Assembly: GCA_013397115.1 (NCBI GenBank)
Contig: VWZW01001014.1
Span: 1,724,877 to 1,788,876, forward strand
Length of the DNA: 64,000 nucleotides
Direction: 5' to 3'
From: Edolisoma coerulescens
Taxonomy: Eukaryota > Chordata > Aves > Passeriformes > Campephagidae
Shown: piece after piece, positions 37,861-51,660 of the stretch
How the letters are laid out: every line of letters begins with the position of its first letter
Position numbering within the stretch: position 1 is the first letter of the stretch
The notes under the pieces: generated by a model
What the model was told of the DNA's origin: nothing
The model's database searches: none
The model's input: the letters and a program-made list of their open reading frames with translations, nothing else
Program-made: the position numbers and the translations under genes

Positions 37861-40800
37861 GACAGAGTCACATTTCACAACTCCTGCAATGCTGTAGTAA
37901 CACAGCCTGCTGTAGTAATGCCCTAAATATTGACATGTAAAAGCTGCAGGATTATTGCAGTAGTTTCCTGACCAAGCACTATTGTTTCATGGTAACCAGT
38001 GAAACTGCTGTTGTAAAATCTCATCTGCAGCGTTTAGTTGTAGCGTTAATATATATCACTGCCTACACCTGTTTTTTAATCATGATGCCTATTTTTGTTA
38101 GCTCCTAAACCACAATGCAGTCAGATATTTTGAAGTGGAATATATGTTTTATTACAATTATGGTTAATTAGTTCTACTAAGCAGAGCTGCTCTTTCGAGA
38201 ATGAAAGAACCTTAGGAAGATTTCTAGCCAGGGGTAGAAATCTGTGTTTCTCTGTCATGATTTTTAAACATCACAGAAAAAACCATCAAGCAAACAACAA
38301 AAAACTGTCAAACCTCTGCAGGATAATCTACACTTGCAAACAATCTCTTCCCCCGTCCCTTTCTTAAAAAAAAAAATTCTCAGCATGTTACTAAGAGCAG
38401 TCCTGAAAGGGTAAAATAACATAAAATCAAAACTTGCAGAGAGCAGCAGTCTACATTTGGGCCTGGCATTAGGGGAAGTGGCTGTGAGGCTCTTTGCACA
38501 GAAGGCATTCTCAAGGCAAAAAATAGGTTAAAAATGATGGGAAGCAAAGCAATTATGAAAAACAAACAAACCTGGAAAGGCTGTTGGAAAGAATCGGAGC
38601 CAACAGTTAGCTTCAGGCATTTTGCTAATGATGGAGCAATATGGTTGTTGTGTTACTGCTGCAGATCACAGGACCAGTGGTTGAAGGGAAAGGTGTCACC
38701 AACAGATATTTGTCCTGTGTCTTCAAACTGCCCAACTAAGAAGAGTAAAAAATGCTGGCACTTGGGCCTGTTCTCATGGCTTTATTTTACGAACCTACTT
38801 TACCTCCCAGTAGTCATTTTGGAGAGGTGCACTAGTGTCCAGAATGGAGCAATGCATCGGGCCTATTTCACACAAAGTGTGGATTTACTGAAGAATCTAA
38901 AGATCTCTCAGTTCTCTCTTCCTCTTGCTCATTACCACCAGTGGGTGCAACACTTTGCTGGTGCAAATCCTGTGGGCACAGCTGAACGGTGAAGAATCCT
39001 CCCCCAGTCATACGTCAGGGCTGCATCTGCCCTTGCAACTGGGAAGAATACATAAAAATAAGTTTCATTTTGGTAATTTTGTGCTGAAGCAGTTTAGGAC
39101 ACTGCAGTAGACTTTATCTTAGATGAAAATTGCACATCTGCAAAGATTTCTACATCATCCTGATCGTGCTCTGGTATCTCCATTTCAGCAGTTCCCTCCA
39201 TGCAAAATTGCTTGTGTAAAGAGCAAATATACATGAGTGGATTGCCACCTGCAGCCCCGTTTTTAATGAATCTGAAACTGTAGCTTAGTACTCAAAGACA
39301 TTAAGTAAGAGTATACTATCCATATATAGATATAATGTGAGCCTTTATTCCGTTGACCTTTTATTTTCATAGTCTTCCTAGGCTAATACTCACTGCTTAC
39401 AAGTTTTGCCTCTCTGTTTCAAAGAGGAGTTGAAATGGATCATTGATCTCATTTGCTGTGGTTCTTATAGTTTCTTGATTGTTCCCAGCTGAGCTTGGAG
39501 CATTGTTGGACTCAGACGTTCGTACAGGGTTCTGCCTGAAGCGGTTGCTTGCTACAACACAGGACAGTCTATTCAAAACAAGTCACCGTTAGGCAGCTGG
39601 AAGAAACCTCAAACCAACAACAAAACCCTGGGTAGGCATGTTGGATCACAATAATAGAAAGAAGCCTAAAGCTTTGTCTCTCACCTACCTGCCCCATTTC
39701 TCCATGTTCAGAGACACGGATCTCTCTTGACAGTGACCTATCAGATGGACTCCCTGCTGACTACAGGACTTTGCAGGCCCCTTGTCAACCTATTTACAAG
39801 TTACATAGGAGGAGAGTTCTTACTCTCCGAAATGTTCGTTTTCTGCTGTAAACTCCAAGTAGTCTGTGTTAAGGAAGGGGAAGGATTTTTCTCTTACGTG
39901 GTCAGTTACTTTCAGTTATTTTCCCTTTTTCTGCTTGGAGCCAGTGTTTTCCTTCTCCTCGGAATTGTTTGAGATCTCAGTTATATGGAAGTCCATATAT
40001 TTTACTTCCTGCCAAGATTTTTTTTTGGTTGGTATTGCAGTCAGAGATTTAATGGATGCCATTGGCAACATTCAGACAGGCTTACATATTCTCTTCTCTC
40101 TGCACAGAGGGCAAGGCGTTATTGCTGGTGTTCTTTCTCTGTAAAGCCATAGGAGAGCTCAGCTTCTCCATGGTGGAAATTAGTCAGTGTATTTGTTCTG
40201 TCTCTCAGGGTTCCTGAATAACAGTGAATGCCAAAAAATTACAGATTCTATTGCAACTTGCAGTTAACAGGCAGGAAGGATCCTGAGGTACTCTGGAAGA
40301 CAGAGCTGTACTCTGGCATAGTTTTTCATGTTATGTCTTGTGATATCTCTAAGAATATAAGTACTGAAAAATGCTATTGGCATCAGAGAAGTGGATGTAG
40401 TGGATTTAGTGAATGCTGATACAGAAGATGCAATTTGAACCCGAAGTGAAGGATTGAATTAATTTCTCCTAATTTAGATACCCACAGCTGAGCTAGCCTT
40501 GAATGTACCTGACTATACAGACTCTAGGGTGACTAGCTCATATGTAGATGTCTATGCTTTGGAATATTTGATATTAGCTGGGATGAATGTTAGTCACGAA
40601 AGTCAGTTTTTCATATTCTTCTCACTTTTCTGCCATGCATCACAGTCTTCTTAACACTTTATCCTTTGGCTGTTCTGAGGTACTGGGAAACTGACAGCTC
40701 CTGAGGAAACAGCCTCTTGAATGGATCTGGCCTATGCTGGCTCTCAGCCCAGTGTGGACAGTTCAGACAGAGTCAGAATTGCCACAACACTAAAGGAAGA

Positions 40801-42546
40801 GATAAACAAGTAGAATGTGGATAGTAAAATGGGAAAAAGAGGACAGCATGTCAGCAAGGATGAAATGGCATGAGTGTTACAATCATGCTAGTTGTAGAAA
40901 GTAGTAGAAAAGAAAAAAATCTGTGCTGAGGCTAGAGGTACGAAAATACCCGGAGGATGTTTGTGAACCAGAGGAGGAGACTGGTCAATACAGGTCTGGG
41001 CTTTTTTCGTTTGGTTGGGTTGCATGTAGACAGAGGCCTCTGCAATGCTTTTGGAGAGAATTTCGATTGCTTCAGATTATGAGATAGAGGAAATCATACT
41101 GTCATTGAGGGAACATTGAAATCCTTCCCTTTTTGCAAGATTCTTGTCTTACTTTCATTGTATGCAAATTTGCCAGAAGGGAAACCAAGACTGAGGCGCC
41201 AGGTGGGGCCTAAATGTTATGATAGAGAAGGTTTTCAGAAATTCCAGTGAATCGAATAATACTAGAGATGCATGGTCCAATCACACTCCTGAATTCCAGG
41301 CAGTTCTGTGAGGCTGTGTGCTGCACAAATCATACAGCTGCGATGTACAGGAACAGGTCTAAACCAGATTGCAGCAGTTTTACTGTTTAAAAATGCTGAA
41401 TATTGGCTGTCACTGTTCTCCTGGAATGCTAACTCTTCAGATGTGAAAGTAAGTGAGATTTGGCTTGGAGCTTCATTCTTTTATTAGAGACCTAAGACTA
41501 AAAGGAAGACTATGAAAAATCTTTCCACTCATGACTGCAATGAATTCCTCTGATTTACGTATTAATAAAGAATGCCATGAATTAGCAAAACTCTTTTTCC
41601 CTACTGCTCTGTTATAAGCAGAATAGAGGATATCAGTGTAGTATGGAGTAAATGCTAATTTTTCCATGCTCAATTAGAGTCAAAAATTGTTTTTCAAAAA
41701 TGCCAAGCATCTAGAACTGCAGCTGATTTTAAACGTGAAAAATTTGGGATAAGAAGTAGTATCTCAAATTACAGCCAACGAGAAGTTAGTTTGGCTGGTT
41801 ATGCTGATTGCCTGCCTGAGAAAGGCATGGCACAAATTATTTCCTCTGACGTTCATAGCTTATTAAAGATTTATCTATGTTTTGCACTCCTAACTCAAAT
41901 CACCATGTAAAAACACCATAAATGGGAGCAGCAAATGTTTGAAATCAAGCTCGGTCTTTCTGAACTTGGGATTCAGAAAATCAATGAACTGCAAAGAAAA
42001 AAATAGATCATTTTACATGTGGACCTTAAAACAGCTGCAAAATGTTAACTTTCTGAATGAACCATTCTGTGGTCATTTTCCACATAAATAAATTATTAGG
42101 AAATTTGCAAGCAATGCACAGGTTGTCTAGTTCTCTTACATGAATGTATCTTGGATAGGCAACTGGTAATGCATCAAGTGTGTGCAATGCTTTCAAGGGA
42201 AGACCAAAAAAAAATCATCCCAAAGATTGCTCACTCTGGGTGATACAAGACATTTTTTCCTTAAATGACAAACAAATAAGGCAAAGGCAATAGACCAGAA
42301 AGTCAGGCTTTCTATTGCTGAGACAGAAAAGAGTTTCCAAGAGAATGCCATGTGGCACATGCTTCAGCACAGCATAAGCCTGCCCATAAACCCTGTTTTA
42401 AAAGCATCAGTGCTTAGCCTGCACTATTCTGGTTCTCAGAGCCAGAAAAAAGTGTGTGTCCCCAGCTGACCCCTGATTCTTACACATACATCTGGCCTTT
42501 CATACACTGGACATTTCCTGAGGGATTTCAGAAGAAGTTCATAAAA

Positions 42547-42890
42547 TCCTCATAGAATGGCCTGGGTTGGAAGAGACCTTAAAGATCATCTGGTGCCAAC
42601 CCCCTCGCCATGGGCAGGAACACCTTCCACTAGACCAGGTTGCTCAGCTCCCCATCTAACTGGTCTTGAGCACTTCCAGGGATGGGGCATCTACAGCTTC
42701 TCTGAACAACCTGTTCCAATGGCTCACCACCCCCACAGTGAAGAATTTATTCCTAGTATCTATCTAAACCTAATCTCTTTTCAGTTTGAAGCCATTCCCC
42801 CTTGTTCTGTCACTACATGCCCTTGCAAATAGTCTCTGTCTGTCTTTTTGTTTTTTCCCTTCAGGTACCATAAGGCCACAACTGGGTGAC
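42547..42890 (-). mobile_element. CR1 LINE 3' fragment, minus orientation
   Basis: CTCATAGAATGGCCTGGGTT, GGAAGAGACCTTAAAGATCA, CAACCCCCTCGCCATGGGCA, CTTCCACTAGACCAGGTTGC and CCATTCCCCCTTGTTCTGTC are the reverse complement of the avian CR1 3' end. Relatively low divergence. Confidence 0.93.
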
Positions 42891-45574
42891 CCACAATTAG
42901 GTCTTTGTGCTGGATTTTCAGAAATTGTGCCTTTGGGCTGCGAAGAAATTGATACTGTTGCCTGTAGGGCTATAACGGTGCTGGTTTCTATATGGGTGAA
43001 ATCTCATCTTTTTTCCAAGTTCATCTTTCCTGTACCCCTTTCCCCATGTGCACACATGTGCAGACACCCACGCACGCACAAATAGGACACAGTTTGAGGA
43101 GATGTGGAATGCGCCTCTTCTTCCAGGGCGCATTATGGGAGCTGTGAGGTGGGCAGTGGAGTACGTGCTGTATCTTGGTGTGGGCACACCAGATGAGGTC
43201 TCTGAAAGCTGCATCCCATCTTGGGATCCCTTGTGTAAGAGACTGCCTTGCACTGTCCTCCAGCACAGGGCCTGGGCTTAAAGCCATCCTTTATCTGAAG
43301 CAGCCTGAAGCATATGTGAGTCTAATTTTTGCCAAAGCTAACCCTTCTTTTCTATGTGAATGCAGCAAGTGGCAAATCCAGGCAGGATGCTCTGCCCTAG
43401 GTGTGAGAAGATCCTGTGGTTTCCCATTTCTCTGCTACTGTGCCTCAGCTGAGCACTGTGTACATGAAATCTCCACTGGTTGGATGGTAAAACTGGAAGC
43501 ACAGAGAAGCGATAAGGAACAATGCAAGCAGATTCAAAAGGGATTTGGATCATTTAGTTGATGAGCCAGCAGATGGCAAATGCTGCTTGGTGTAGAAAAT
43601 GAAAAGTAATTAGTCTGGGAACAAAGAGCAAATGTAGGGAATGGGTGTTACATTCAACACGCTGATCAGAGAGAGAAAGGGGTTACTGTGGAAAAAGGCA
43701 CATAGGAAACGTCACTTCAGTGCACAGCCGCAATAAAAAAGGCAAACAAGACACTAGACCGATGGAACAGTGAGCTATAATGCACCACCAAAGAGGCAAT
43801 ACAGTCCTCTGGAAGATGGTTATTAGGCCCCAGACTACTGCATGGAGCATGGGTCACTGTCTCAGGAAGGTTATGTTTGGAGAAAGGTGCATTATAAAGC
43901 AACTAAACTCTTAATGGTTTCAGTGATTTCAGTTCTGAGGCAAAGTTAAGAGGCTCCTTCTGAGGGGTCAAAGAGACCTTAAAGAGATTTTAAAATTACA
44001 GTAATGATCAGTACAGATACCAGAAAATACTTGTAGTAATACAGGATTATAAAAATTAAGGAAGTGGTACTGAGCAGAGAGCAGAAACTTCACAAACTGC
44101 TGCACAAGAAAAGGACAGTTACCTTCTGACTCCATTGAGTTGGCTATGGTGAAATACAGCTTCAGAACACATAACTCTGTCAAGCGAATGATGCACAATA
44201 ACAGTACATGAAACTGTCCTGTGGAACAAGCAGGAGGACAATAAAGACACAAATAAAAGTAGGAAAATTGTTTAGGGGAAGAATCCCTCCCCAAGGTTTC
44301 AGGGCTTTTTATTTGGATTCTGTTTGTGCAGATTCCTAAATTGTACCTATCTACCTGCTAATAGAATGAACAACCTTTGCATGCAAGCCATACTGAATGT
44401 GAGTTCCTCCAAACCACATTCAAAGAGGAGGAAAGGGTAGGGGGAAGGTAAATGTTGTCCTGTCTTCTTTTGGGGTTAGCTTCAGGTCTGATTAAGATAG
44501 AGATTGTTGGGCTACTACTTGGGAAGAGTTGGGACAGCAACAGGCTGAATTTGAGGTCAACAGGTAGTTTACCAGGCTAGGGAAGGAGGGGAAAACTGGA
44601 AACAGGTATACCTGCAAAAGGGGATGTAAGCACTAAAACTGCAATTAAATAGGTTTCAGGTGCCTATGCCTATCTAGGAAACTACGTATACCTAGAAAAA
44701 TAGTGTGTCGTTGTGCAGGCATTAGAGAGGCACTTGAAGTACATTTACTGACATGTGCTGTGGTGCAAATACAAAACTGCTGCCACTGCAGCAGGAGTTG
44801 GATGGAGCCTGTATCTCTTGCTTAGCCCTGAGGTCCTGAAGCTGGTAGATATGGTTTAGAGCATACAGATTAACTATATGGACATTGACAGGAAGCCTGG
44901 GCTCCTTCCATTTAGCACCATGGCCAGAGAAGAGAATTTTTCACTTCTATTTGGGGTATATTGTCAGGAAATTGGAGGTTCATATGCACAAGCCTCCCAA
45001 CAGAGAGCTTACTACTGGATTAAGCTTAGGTCCTGATCAAGTTTTGCCTCTTCTATAGGAGGGAATGCAAGACAGTGAAAAGGAGCTGACAAGACTGAGC
45101 TTGTCTCTGGGGTGAGGTGAGGGAGGTAGTGAATGCTGTTGTTCCATGTCTAGGGGGCTGCAGCTCCACAGTTGTAGCCACACTGTGATAAAGGATCTTG
45201 AGATAAAAACACCTTGTGCTGATTAACTACCATGGTGGTGCCATGGATGTATCACTAGTGAAAAAAGGAGGGTTTGAATTTGCTGACGTTATTGCAGCTA
45301 CACAAAGCTATTCAGTGCCTCTAAAGCTTATGTGGAAGTGGGAAAATAGAAATTGTGTAGTTCATGTAGACTGATGTTCTGGCCTAAAGGGAACAGCATC
45401 AACTTCTTACAAAGAAAATAGAAGGACTTCTGAGAAAGATGTGGAATAATCTACCGTTACAGAAACCGTATTTTAATTCTCCCGTAGTCAGGTACTGGCT
45501 TAAATTCTGAAAGCCTGTCTTTTTACTTTTTCCAAAGTTTAGCATAATTGTTCTGACTGGATATGCCTGTGATC

Positions 45575-46050
45575 CATATAGCCATCCAATCCTTCTTTGA
45601 ATCCTGTGCAGTTCTTGACCTCAGTGCTTCCTGTGGTGATATCTTCCCCTGTCCAATTACACATTATGTGAAAGAGAATTTCATTTGATCAGCTTTGAAT
45701 ACATGAGGTCTTCATTTCATTGAATGTTCCTTTATTCTTGTGTTATGCAGCAAGTTAGAGAGAAACGTCAGATATTTCTTCTCTAGAGCATTTGGTATTT
45801 TATCTTATTGTGTGCCTTCCTATCTGCCTCTTTTCTGAGATAAACAAATCTCATTCATTTCAATCTCTTCTGGTAATAGGTTCTGCCTCTCCTACACCCT
45901 CTGACCCCCAACTTGCTCATTCTCATTCTTACTCTCTGACCTCCACTTGTCTCTGCAGGATCTTCTAGAGGTTGGGAAGGGGCATGGACAGTATGCCAGA
46001 GGAGAATTCTGAGTAGCCAAACATCTTGTTAGCTGTTTGGGTTGCAGCTG
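45575..46050 (-). mobile_element. Ancient CR1/L3-like LINE remnant, minus orientation
   Basis: TGTCCAATTACACATTATGT, GAAAGAGAATTTCATTTGAT, TTCATTGAATGTTCCTTTAT and TCTTGTGTTATGCAGCAAGT resemble an old amniote CR1 (L3) group rather than the younger avian copies elsewhere in the window. Strongly diverged. Boundaries are approximate. Confidence 0.6.
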
Positions 46051-49000
46051 TACCCTGATCTGTCTTGGTTGAGCTGTCTGTACTGGTTTTTAGACAGCTG
46101 GTGCTGAGCTCATCACCTCAGACCTTAATTACTGCAACCAGCTCCTCTCTGGCATCTCCAATATTCGTGCTGTCTCATTTCTTTTGGCAGATATCTTGCC
46201 ACCCAGGAAGACTGCATTAGCTGGTAGCCTGACCTTGTCTCCCCTTCCTAAATCCTTTTTTCTACCACTTCAAGAAGAAAGGTCTTACCCTTAATTGAAA
46301 AAGCCTTTTCAATGCTTCCTTTTGCTATCTGTCTGGTTTTATGCCATCCTTAAACTATTGATGACTTCCTTTTCATGTGTTAGTAGTCTTGACATGCATT
46401 GCCCACACTGTCCATGCTGTCTCCACAGTAAGAGCTTTTCCATGCCCATCTACAAGATCTCTTATTACTACCTCTTTGTAGTCATTTGATCATCCTAAAA
46501 GTCTAGTTTTCTGGTAATACATCCAAGATGCAGTGAAGGGTAGTAAGGCAGGGTCATCTGGAATTCCATGGTATGCCTGTGAGATGTACCTGGATCTGAA
46601 AGCATGAGCAGCACAACAGAGGTAGAGCTCTCCTTAATATTTAGCAGGAGGTGTATCCCTTCCAACCCACTCAGCCCAGGTTGGTACGTGGAGTTGTAGC
46701 TCAATCAAAGCCAACTTGTATCTTCCATGTCAAAAGAATCACAACTACTTAGCCATGTATCTGTTTGCTTGTTTGTACTAAATGATTTGATATTGAGGCA
46801 CTCATTTTCTGGCTGTGCTTTCTTGCTTATGGGAATTGCTCCTTGGAAAGTCACAGATAATTCATGCAGCATTAGACGGTGACCTCCAGGGCTGTCAGGG
46901 AAGCCAGGCACTAAAATGCATCTCAGTTAAATATTACGTCCTATTACGACTCAGTGCAGAAAGCTTTCTTAGAGTTCTAGAGTTGAAGGTGTCTCTCCCT
47001 TGCAGGTCTTGTGGGCCGTGATTTTTGTATGGGAGCCCTGTTTGCATAGTTCTGTCTTCTACAACTAAAGCTCCAAACATTCTGGAAGCAGAAAAGGGAA
47101 TCAACTTTCAAGTGTTTCTTATTTTTTGAGCCCACCTCATACTGCAGTGCTGTTTCGCTGTGTTGGCTAGATAAACCAAGGTGTCTTTCATATTAATATG
47201 TAATTTTGGAAATGAGTAAGTTCTCACAGGTAGGAAGTTGTGAGTGAATTGGAAGTTGACTGAATGATGTTCAGGAGTAATCTGAACAATATTATCTGGG
47301 AAAGTGCCACTGAGGGGATTCAGTGCTGAGGTTGGGATACTTTGTGCTGAAATCCACAAAGCTTTTGTTTCTGCCATCTTATTCAAAAAGGAGCTGTAGT
47401 AGAATTAGGATCTGTCCAGGTTATTTTAGAGAGGGCAACTAGGATGGTGGACAATTTGCAACACTACTTAAAATTAGGAAGACACCAGTTAGTGTAATCT
47501 TTTTCTTACTTTAATAATACTTTAATAAATGCAATGTAAGCCAAATGTCATCTCTTCATTATGAGCCAGTTGTGCCTGACCCACATGTTTTAAATTGGCA
47601 CTGGTAAGGCAAATGGAGAGGTGAATAGAACAGCTGAGCTGAAGAAGCAAACCCAGTTGGGTCACTTCTGTTTCTTTAGTGTAAAATTTTCAGAAAGCAT
47701 GCACGATAAAGGTATAATCAAAAGAGAATTTTGGATTGCTTTCATGGTTCCAACTGCCTTCCATCTTCTCAAAGCACCTCATTCATGCTTTTACAGGAGC
47801 TTTATGAAAGCATGTGAAGTGGGTATCAATTTACCCCTGTCTTATGCTTGGAAACAGACAGGATAGCTTTATCCTCTTCTTGTGGCTTTGTCTGGATGAT
47901 GATGATGAGTTTTGTGAGCCTGATCTAAAGCAGCCAATACAAAATAAATTTTCGTGTACACCTCATTTACCGCGTTTAAGCTTAAATCCTCCACTCTTGC
48001 TGTGTTTTAACTCAAATAACTTCATACACAGCAAAGAATACCTTGTTTTGATTAGAAACTATTAGCTCAAGCTAGTTAGAGGACCTAAGCCTAGTTATTT
48101 AAATTTCTCCCTGGTCAAAATTTATGTTCTGATGAAACAAGAACAAATTATGTCTGCCTCATCTAAACCTATTTTTAAGCTTTTAGTCCATTCTGCATAA
48201 TGAAAAGAGCTATAAAAACAATCCACTGAATCCAGACTGACCAGGTTGCAGTCACTTGCAGAAGTAGATTTATATTTTTATTTTGTTTATATTTTGTGTC
48301 CTTGAATTTTAAAGAACTTTCATCACTCTTAGCCTCCTTTTTTTTTTTTCTGGTTCATCAGTGAGTTTAGGATGCCACTAAGTACTACTCTATTAATCAC
48401 ATTAAAGGACCATTAAGCCTAGTTAATTTTTTTCTGCTGCTGATACTGTTAGACGTGCAAGAACGACCTAAAGATGGATCACACATGCTGTGGTGGAACA
48501 GGTCCCGGGCCCTTGGCAGAGGTTGTACTGTGGCTGGTGTTGGGACTGTGGAGCCTGTCTTGGGAGTGTGAGTTTCTGCTGATTTGATTTTCTGTGGTCA
48601 TTTTTCAAACACCAGTATTAATTACAAATAAGTACTTGATTCCAATGGGCAGCTCGGAGTGGGGTCTCTTCCTGAGAGGGCCTGTTTATGTTAAGGCTTC
48701 CTTTTAGGTTGCAACAAAAACCCTGATGTATTGGCCTGCAAAGAAAACCCCAGAACAAACAAACAAAACCCTCCAACCTGGAACTGTTGCCTGGCTCACT
48801 CATTTCCTAAAAGGTTTGCTTGGTAGCCTGAAGAATACCTGTCGGAACGTACTTTTCTTAATCCAGCTGGGTGGAAGGTCTTGTCTGGGGCCCTGAATCA
48901 GGTGCTGATTATTTAGAAGGGACTGGAGATTATTGCCCTGCTTAGGCATTGATGCCTGTCTGGATCCAGGAGCTCTTCTCTCAAGTGAAGGTTCATCCAA

Positions 49001-50530
49001 GTCATCCAGATCCCAGGCACCTGAAACTATTTGTCTTCTAACAATGCCTAAACCATTAAGTAGACATGGCTGCAAAAGCTTGCTTTTAGTACTTTTTGAG
49101 AAGCATGACAGCAGTGAGAGGGCTGGGAATTTTTCTCAGGGAAATCTTTTAAAGATGGGTACCCTTTCCCCAGTGGCTTCACAAAATGGATATACTCCTT
49201 GTGCTTAGTTTTCATTCTCCTGCTTACCTGCTAGGATTTGTAAATCATAAGCAGTCTGTAGCACTGTGTGACTAATAAATTTTTTTCTAGGGAGCAGGAA
49301 AAAAAAAAGAAAAAGAAAGATCTGTATCTATAGGACTGTGTTCCCCATTATTTTAAGCTCCGTGTAGGCATATGTTCTCCCAAGTCACAGTTCTTGACAT
49401 ACGTAACCTTAGCTTCTTATCGCTGATTTATAATACTGGTGTTTGAAAAATGACTACAGACTATCAAATCAGTTCAAATTCACATTGTCAGGAATTGCAT
49501 AAATGGTCCTAGGAGACACTGTAACAGTACATCTCTACTGATTTGTAATTCCTCATGGGATGGGGGGTTTCAAGCTAATAATCTCTATCCAGGCAGTTGA
49601 GTGGCCTGGAGTTCATTTTAAGGAACATCAAGATGTGCTGCTGGTTCCTATTTTTAAATTAAAGAAAATGTAAGAATCACATTATGATGAATGTGAGCTT
49701 GATGCAAATGTGGAAGTATGATGACAGGGCCTGCATTTCAGCAGGACTTATTGCAACATTTACTTTTGTGTTTTGTGGGCTTGCATGTTCAGTGAACAAG
49801 ATCACAGACTATTGTATCTCAGAATAGCAAATACTACTATGCATACTTTCCTCAAATTAGGAGCAGAAACTCCCCTATAATGCAAACTTTCCCTCCTGTT
49901 TTTTCCCCTTTCAGAACACATATCCCATCTCCAGGTTTTTAGTTTTCTTTTTTTTTTTCCTGTATGACTTTGCAGTTGGCTTTGATACCATTCAAAATGA
50001 AGCACTGGGGCAGAATTTTTAGCAAATAGCAGTCAAAGAGCTGTGGTAAATTCTTCATTGCTCTGTGTCTTAAATCAAGATTGGGTGCCTTAATAAAAGG
50101 TTAGGCTTCTCTTCATCAAGTTATTAGCCTTTCATAAAGAAATCCCTTGATGAAGTGTTATGGCCTGTGTTTTCCTGGGAAGTAAGACTAGATCATTGTA
50201 ATGGGCCCTCCAGGTCTTTAGCTCAGTGGTGCCTAATTTCTTTCCTGACCTTGAATTACACTGAGAAGAGGAAGTTTAAGAGGAACAAGTTAGGAAGTAA
50301 AATTCTGCATGAATATTTTGCAGGATTACCAGCCAAGCGCTGAGGTGTTCAGAGGGAGAAGCAGTGCTAAAACAAAGAGCTCCATTAACTGGTAGAAGTT
50401 AACGAACCTGTGTCTGGTGTGTAGGACTGAACCAGCATTGGTGTGGGAGATAGCAGTGGGCTCACGGTGAGCCTTGGTGGGCTTGGAAACACAGCTACGT
50501 GGAACTGTCCCTCTGTGTGTGGTTCATCAG

Positions 50531-50614
50531 ATCCTCAGCTGCTGCAGGCCGTGCCTGGGGAAGTGGTCTCCCATCCTTAGATGCTGCAGGCAGTGCCTGG
50601 GGAGACCATTCTTT
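50531..50614. repeat. Two-copy tandem repeat, 42-bp period
   Basis: ATCCTCAGCTGCTGCAGG at 50531 is repeated as ATCCTTAGATGCTGCAGG at 50573, each followed by a near-identical GTGCCTGGGGA segment. Only two copies; similarity fades after about 31 bp of the second unit. Confidence 0.8.
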
Positions 50615-51660
50615 GCCTGTTTTCCTGTCCCAACAGCAGTCTCCCAGCAGTGACCAGGAGCAGCAATGCCATGTGTCAGCCCATCAGGAGTCATATTCAC
50701 TTCCTGAAATCCATTCTCCACCCTCAGTAGCCAAAGCTCTCCATTTATGTGCTTCAGCTTGTGATGGTTACAGTCCATTGAATGCACAGGTTTGTGTATA
50801 GTGGTGACTCATCAAAGTACAGAACATTGTTTGGTCATTTTTTCTGTGCTGCACCTGAGATGTCCAGCCAATACCTACCCTGGCTGTCAGATACTGCCTG
50901 GAAAAATATGTCTTCCCCAGTAAGAAGTAGGAAAATGTCCAGCCCCTGACTCCATAGGCATTGATAGACCAGAAAAGAACCACAAGACTCCACCACTTGC
51001 AAAATGGCCATGTTAAAACAGCAGCATTTAGGTTTTGGCCTAAGTATGGAATAAGTACTCCTAAGAGATGGCAATCCTGTGTGGGAAGAAGCCATAGGAA
51101 TTGGGAAGTAGTTGGTAAACACTGTACGTGTGTGTGGGGACAGAGGAAGGCAGGCTGGAGAGTGACTTGTGTTTCTTGTGCTTTTATTATAATAGTGGCT
51201 GTAAATTGTGAACAGCTGCTCTGCAACTGCTGAAATTGTGGCTGGCTTTGGCACTACTTACAGACAGTACTGGTCTTAAGTACAGGGGCTTGTTTCCTAC
51301 ATCTGCATAAAGAAAAGCTTGGATTGGTGATGTGCTAATGTGGTGCCTCACCAAAATGTAGGAGTGACTGCTCTCCTTTTCCCAGAGAGCTGCCTCTTTT
51401 CACATCTTTGGTTCTGCCAGACACCCCAGTTAAAAATGGTGTCCTGCTAATGAGATGTGCTGTAATGAAAGAACCTTTCCTCCTTCCTTGTACAAAGCTT
51501 TCGTGAGCTCACCCACAAAAGAAGTGTGGATGAGGGTAGGTGACTTAGGCAGGAGCACGGGTGACTGCAACGAGATTCAAAAGCTGTAACACAAAACCAG
51601 GCAATTGCTTCCCTTGGAAAAAGGTTTAAAAAAGAGACAGATGAGGCATAATTGAGACAG

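Larger units (their letters stand above)
34290..51660. other. REV1-AFF3 intergenic region
   Basis: No recognised protein gene or RNA gene on either strand. It contains CR1 pieces (34416-34722, 42547-42890, and an old copy about 45575-46050), a small CpG-rich block (about 37420-37860) and AT-rich non-repetitive stretches (for example 37860-38220 and 47860-48250). The longest open frame outside CpG-rich DNA (38534-38992, 152 codons) has no family signature and a composition consistent with chance. Confidence 0.7.

Noticed and set aside
37343..37940. Several overlapping 110-180-codon frames on both strands
   Set aside because: All coincide with the second CpG-rich block; several frames are open at once, and composition is arginine/alanine/proline-rich, as expected from GC bias.
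38534..38992. 152-codon plus-strand frame
   Set aside because: No recognisable motif, no promoter context and no splice or codon pattern; it is consistent with chance.
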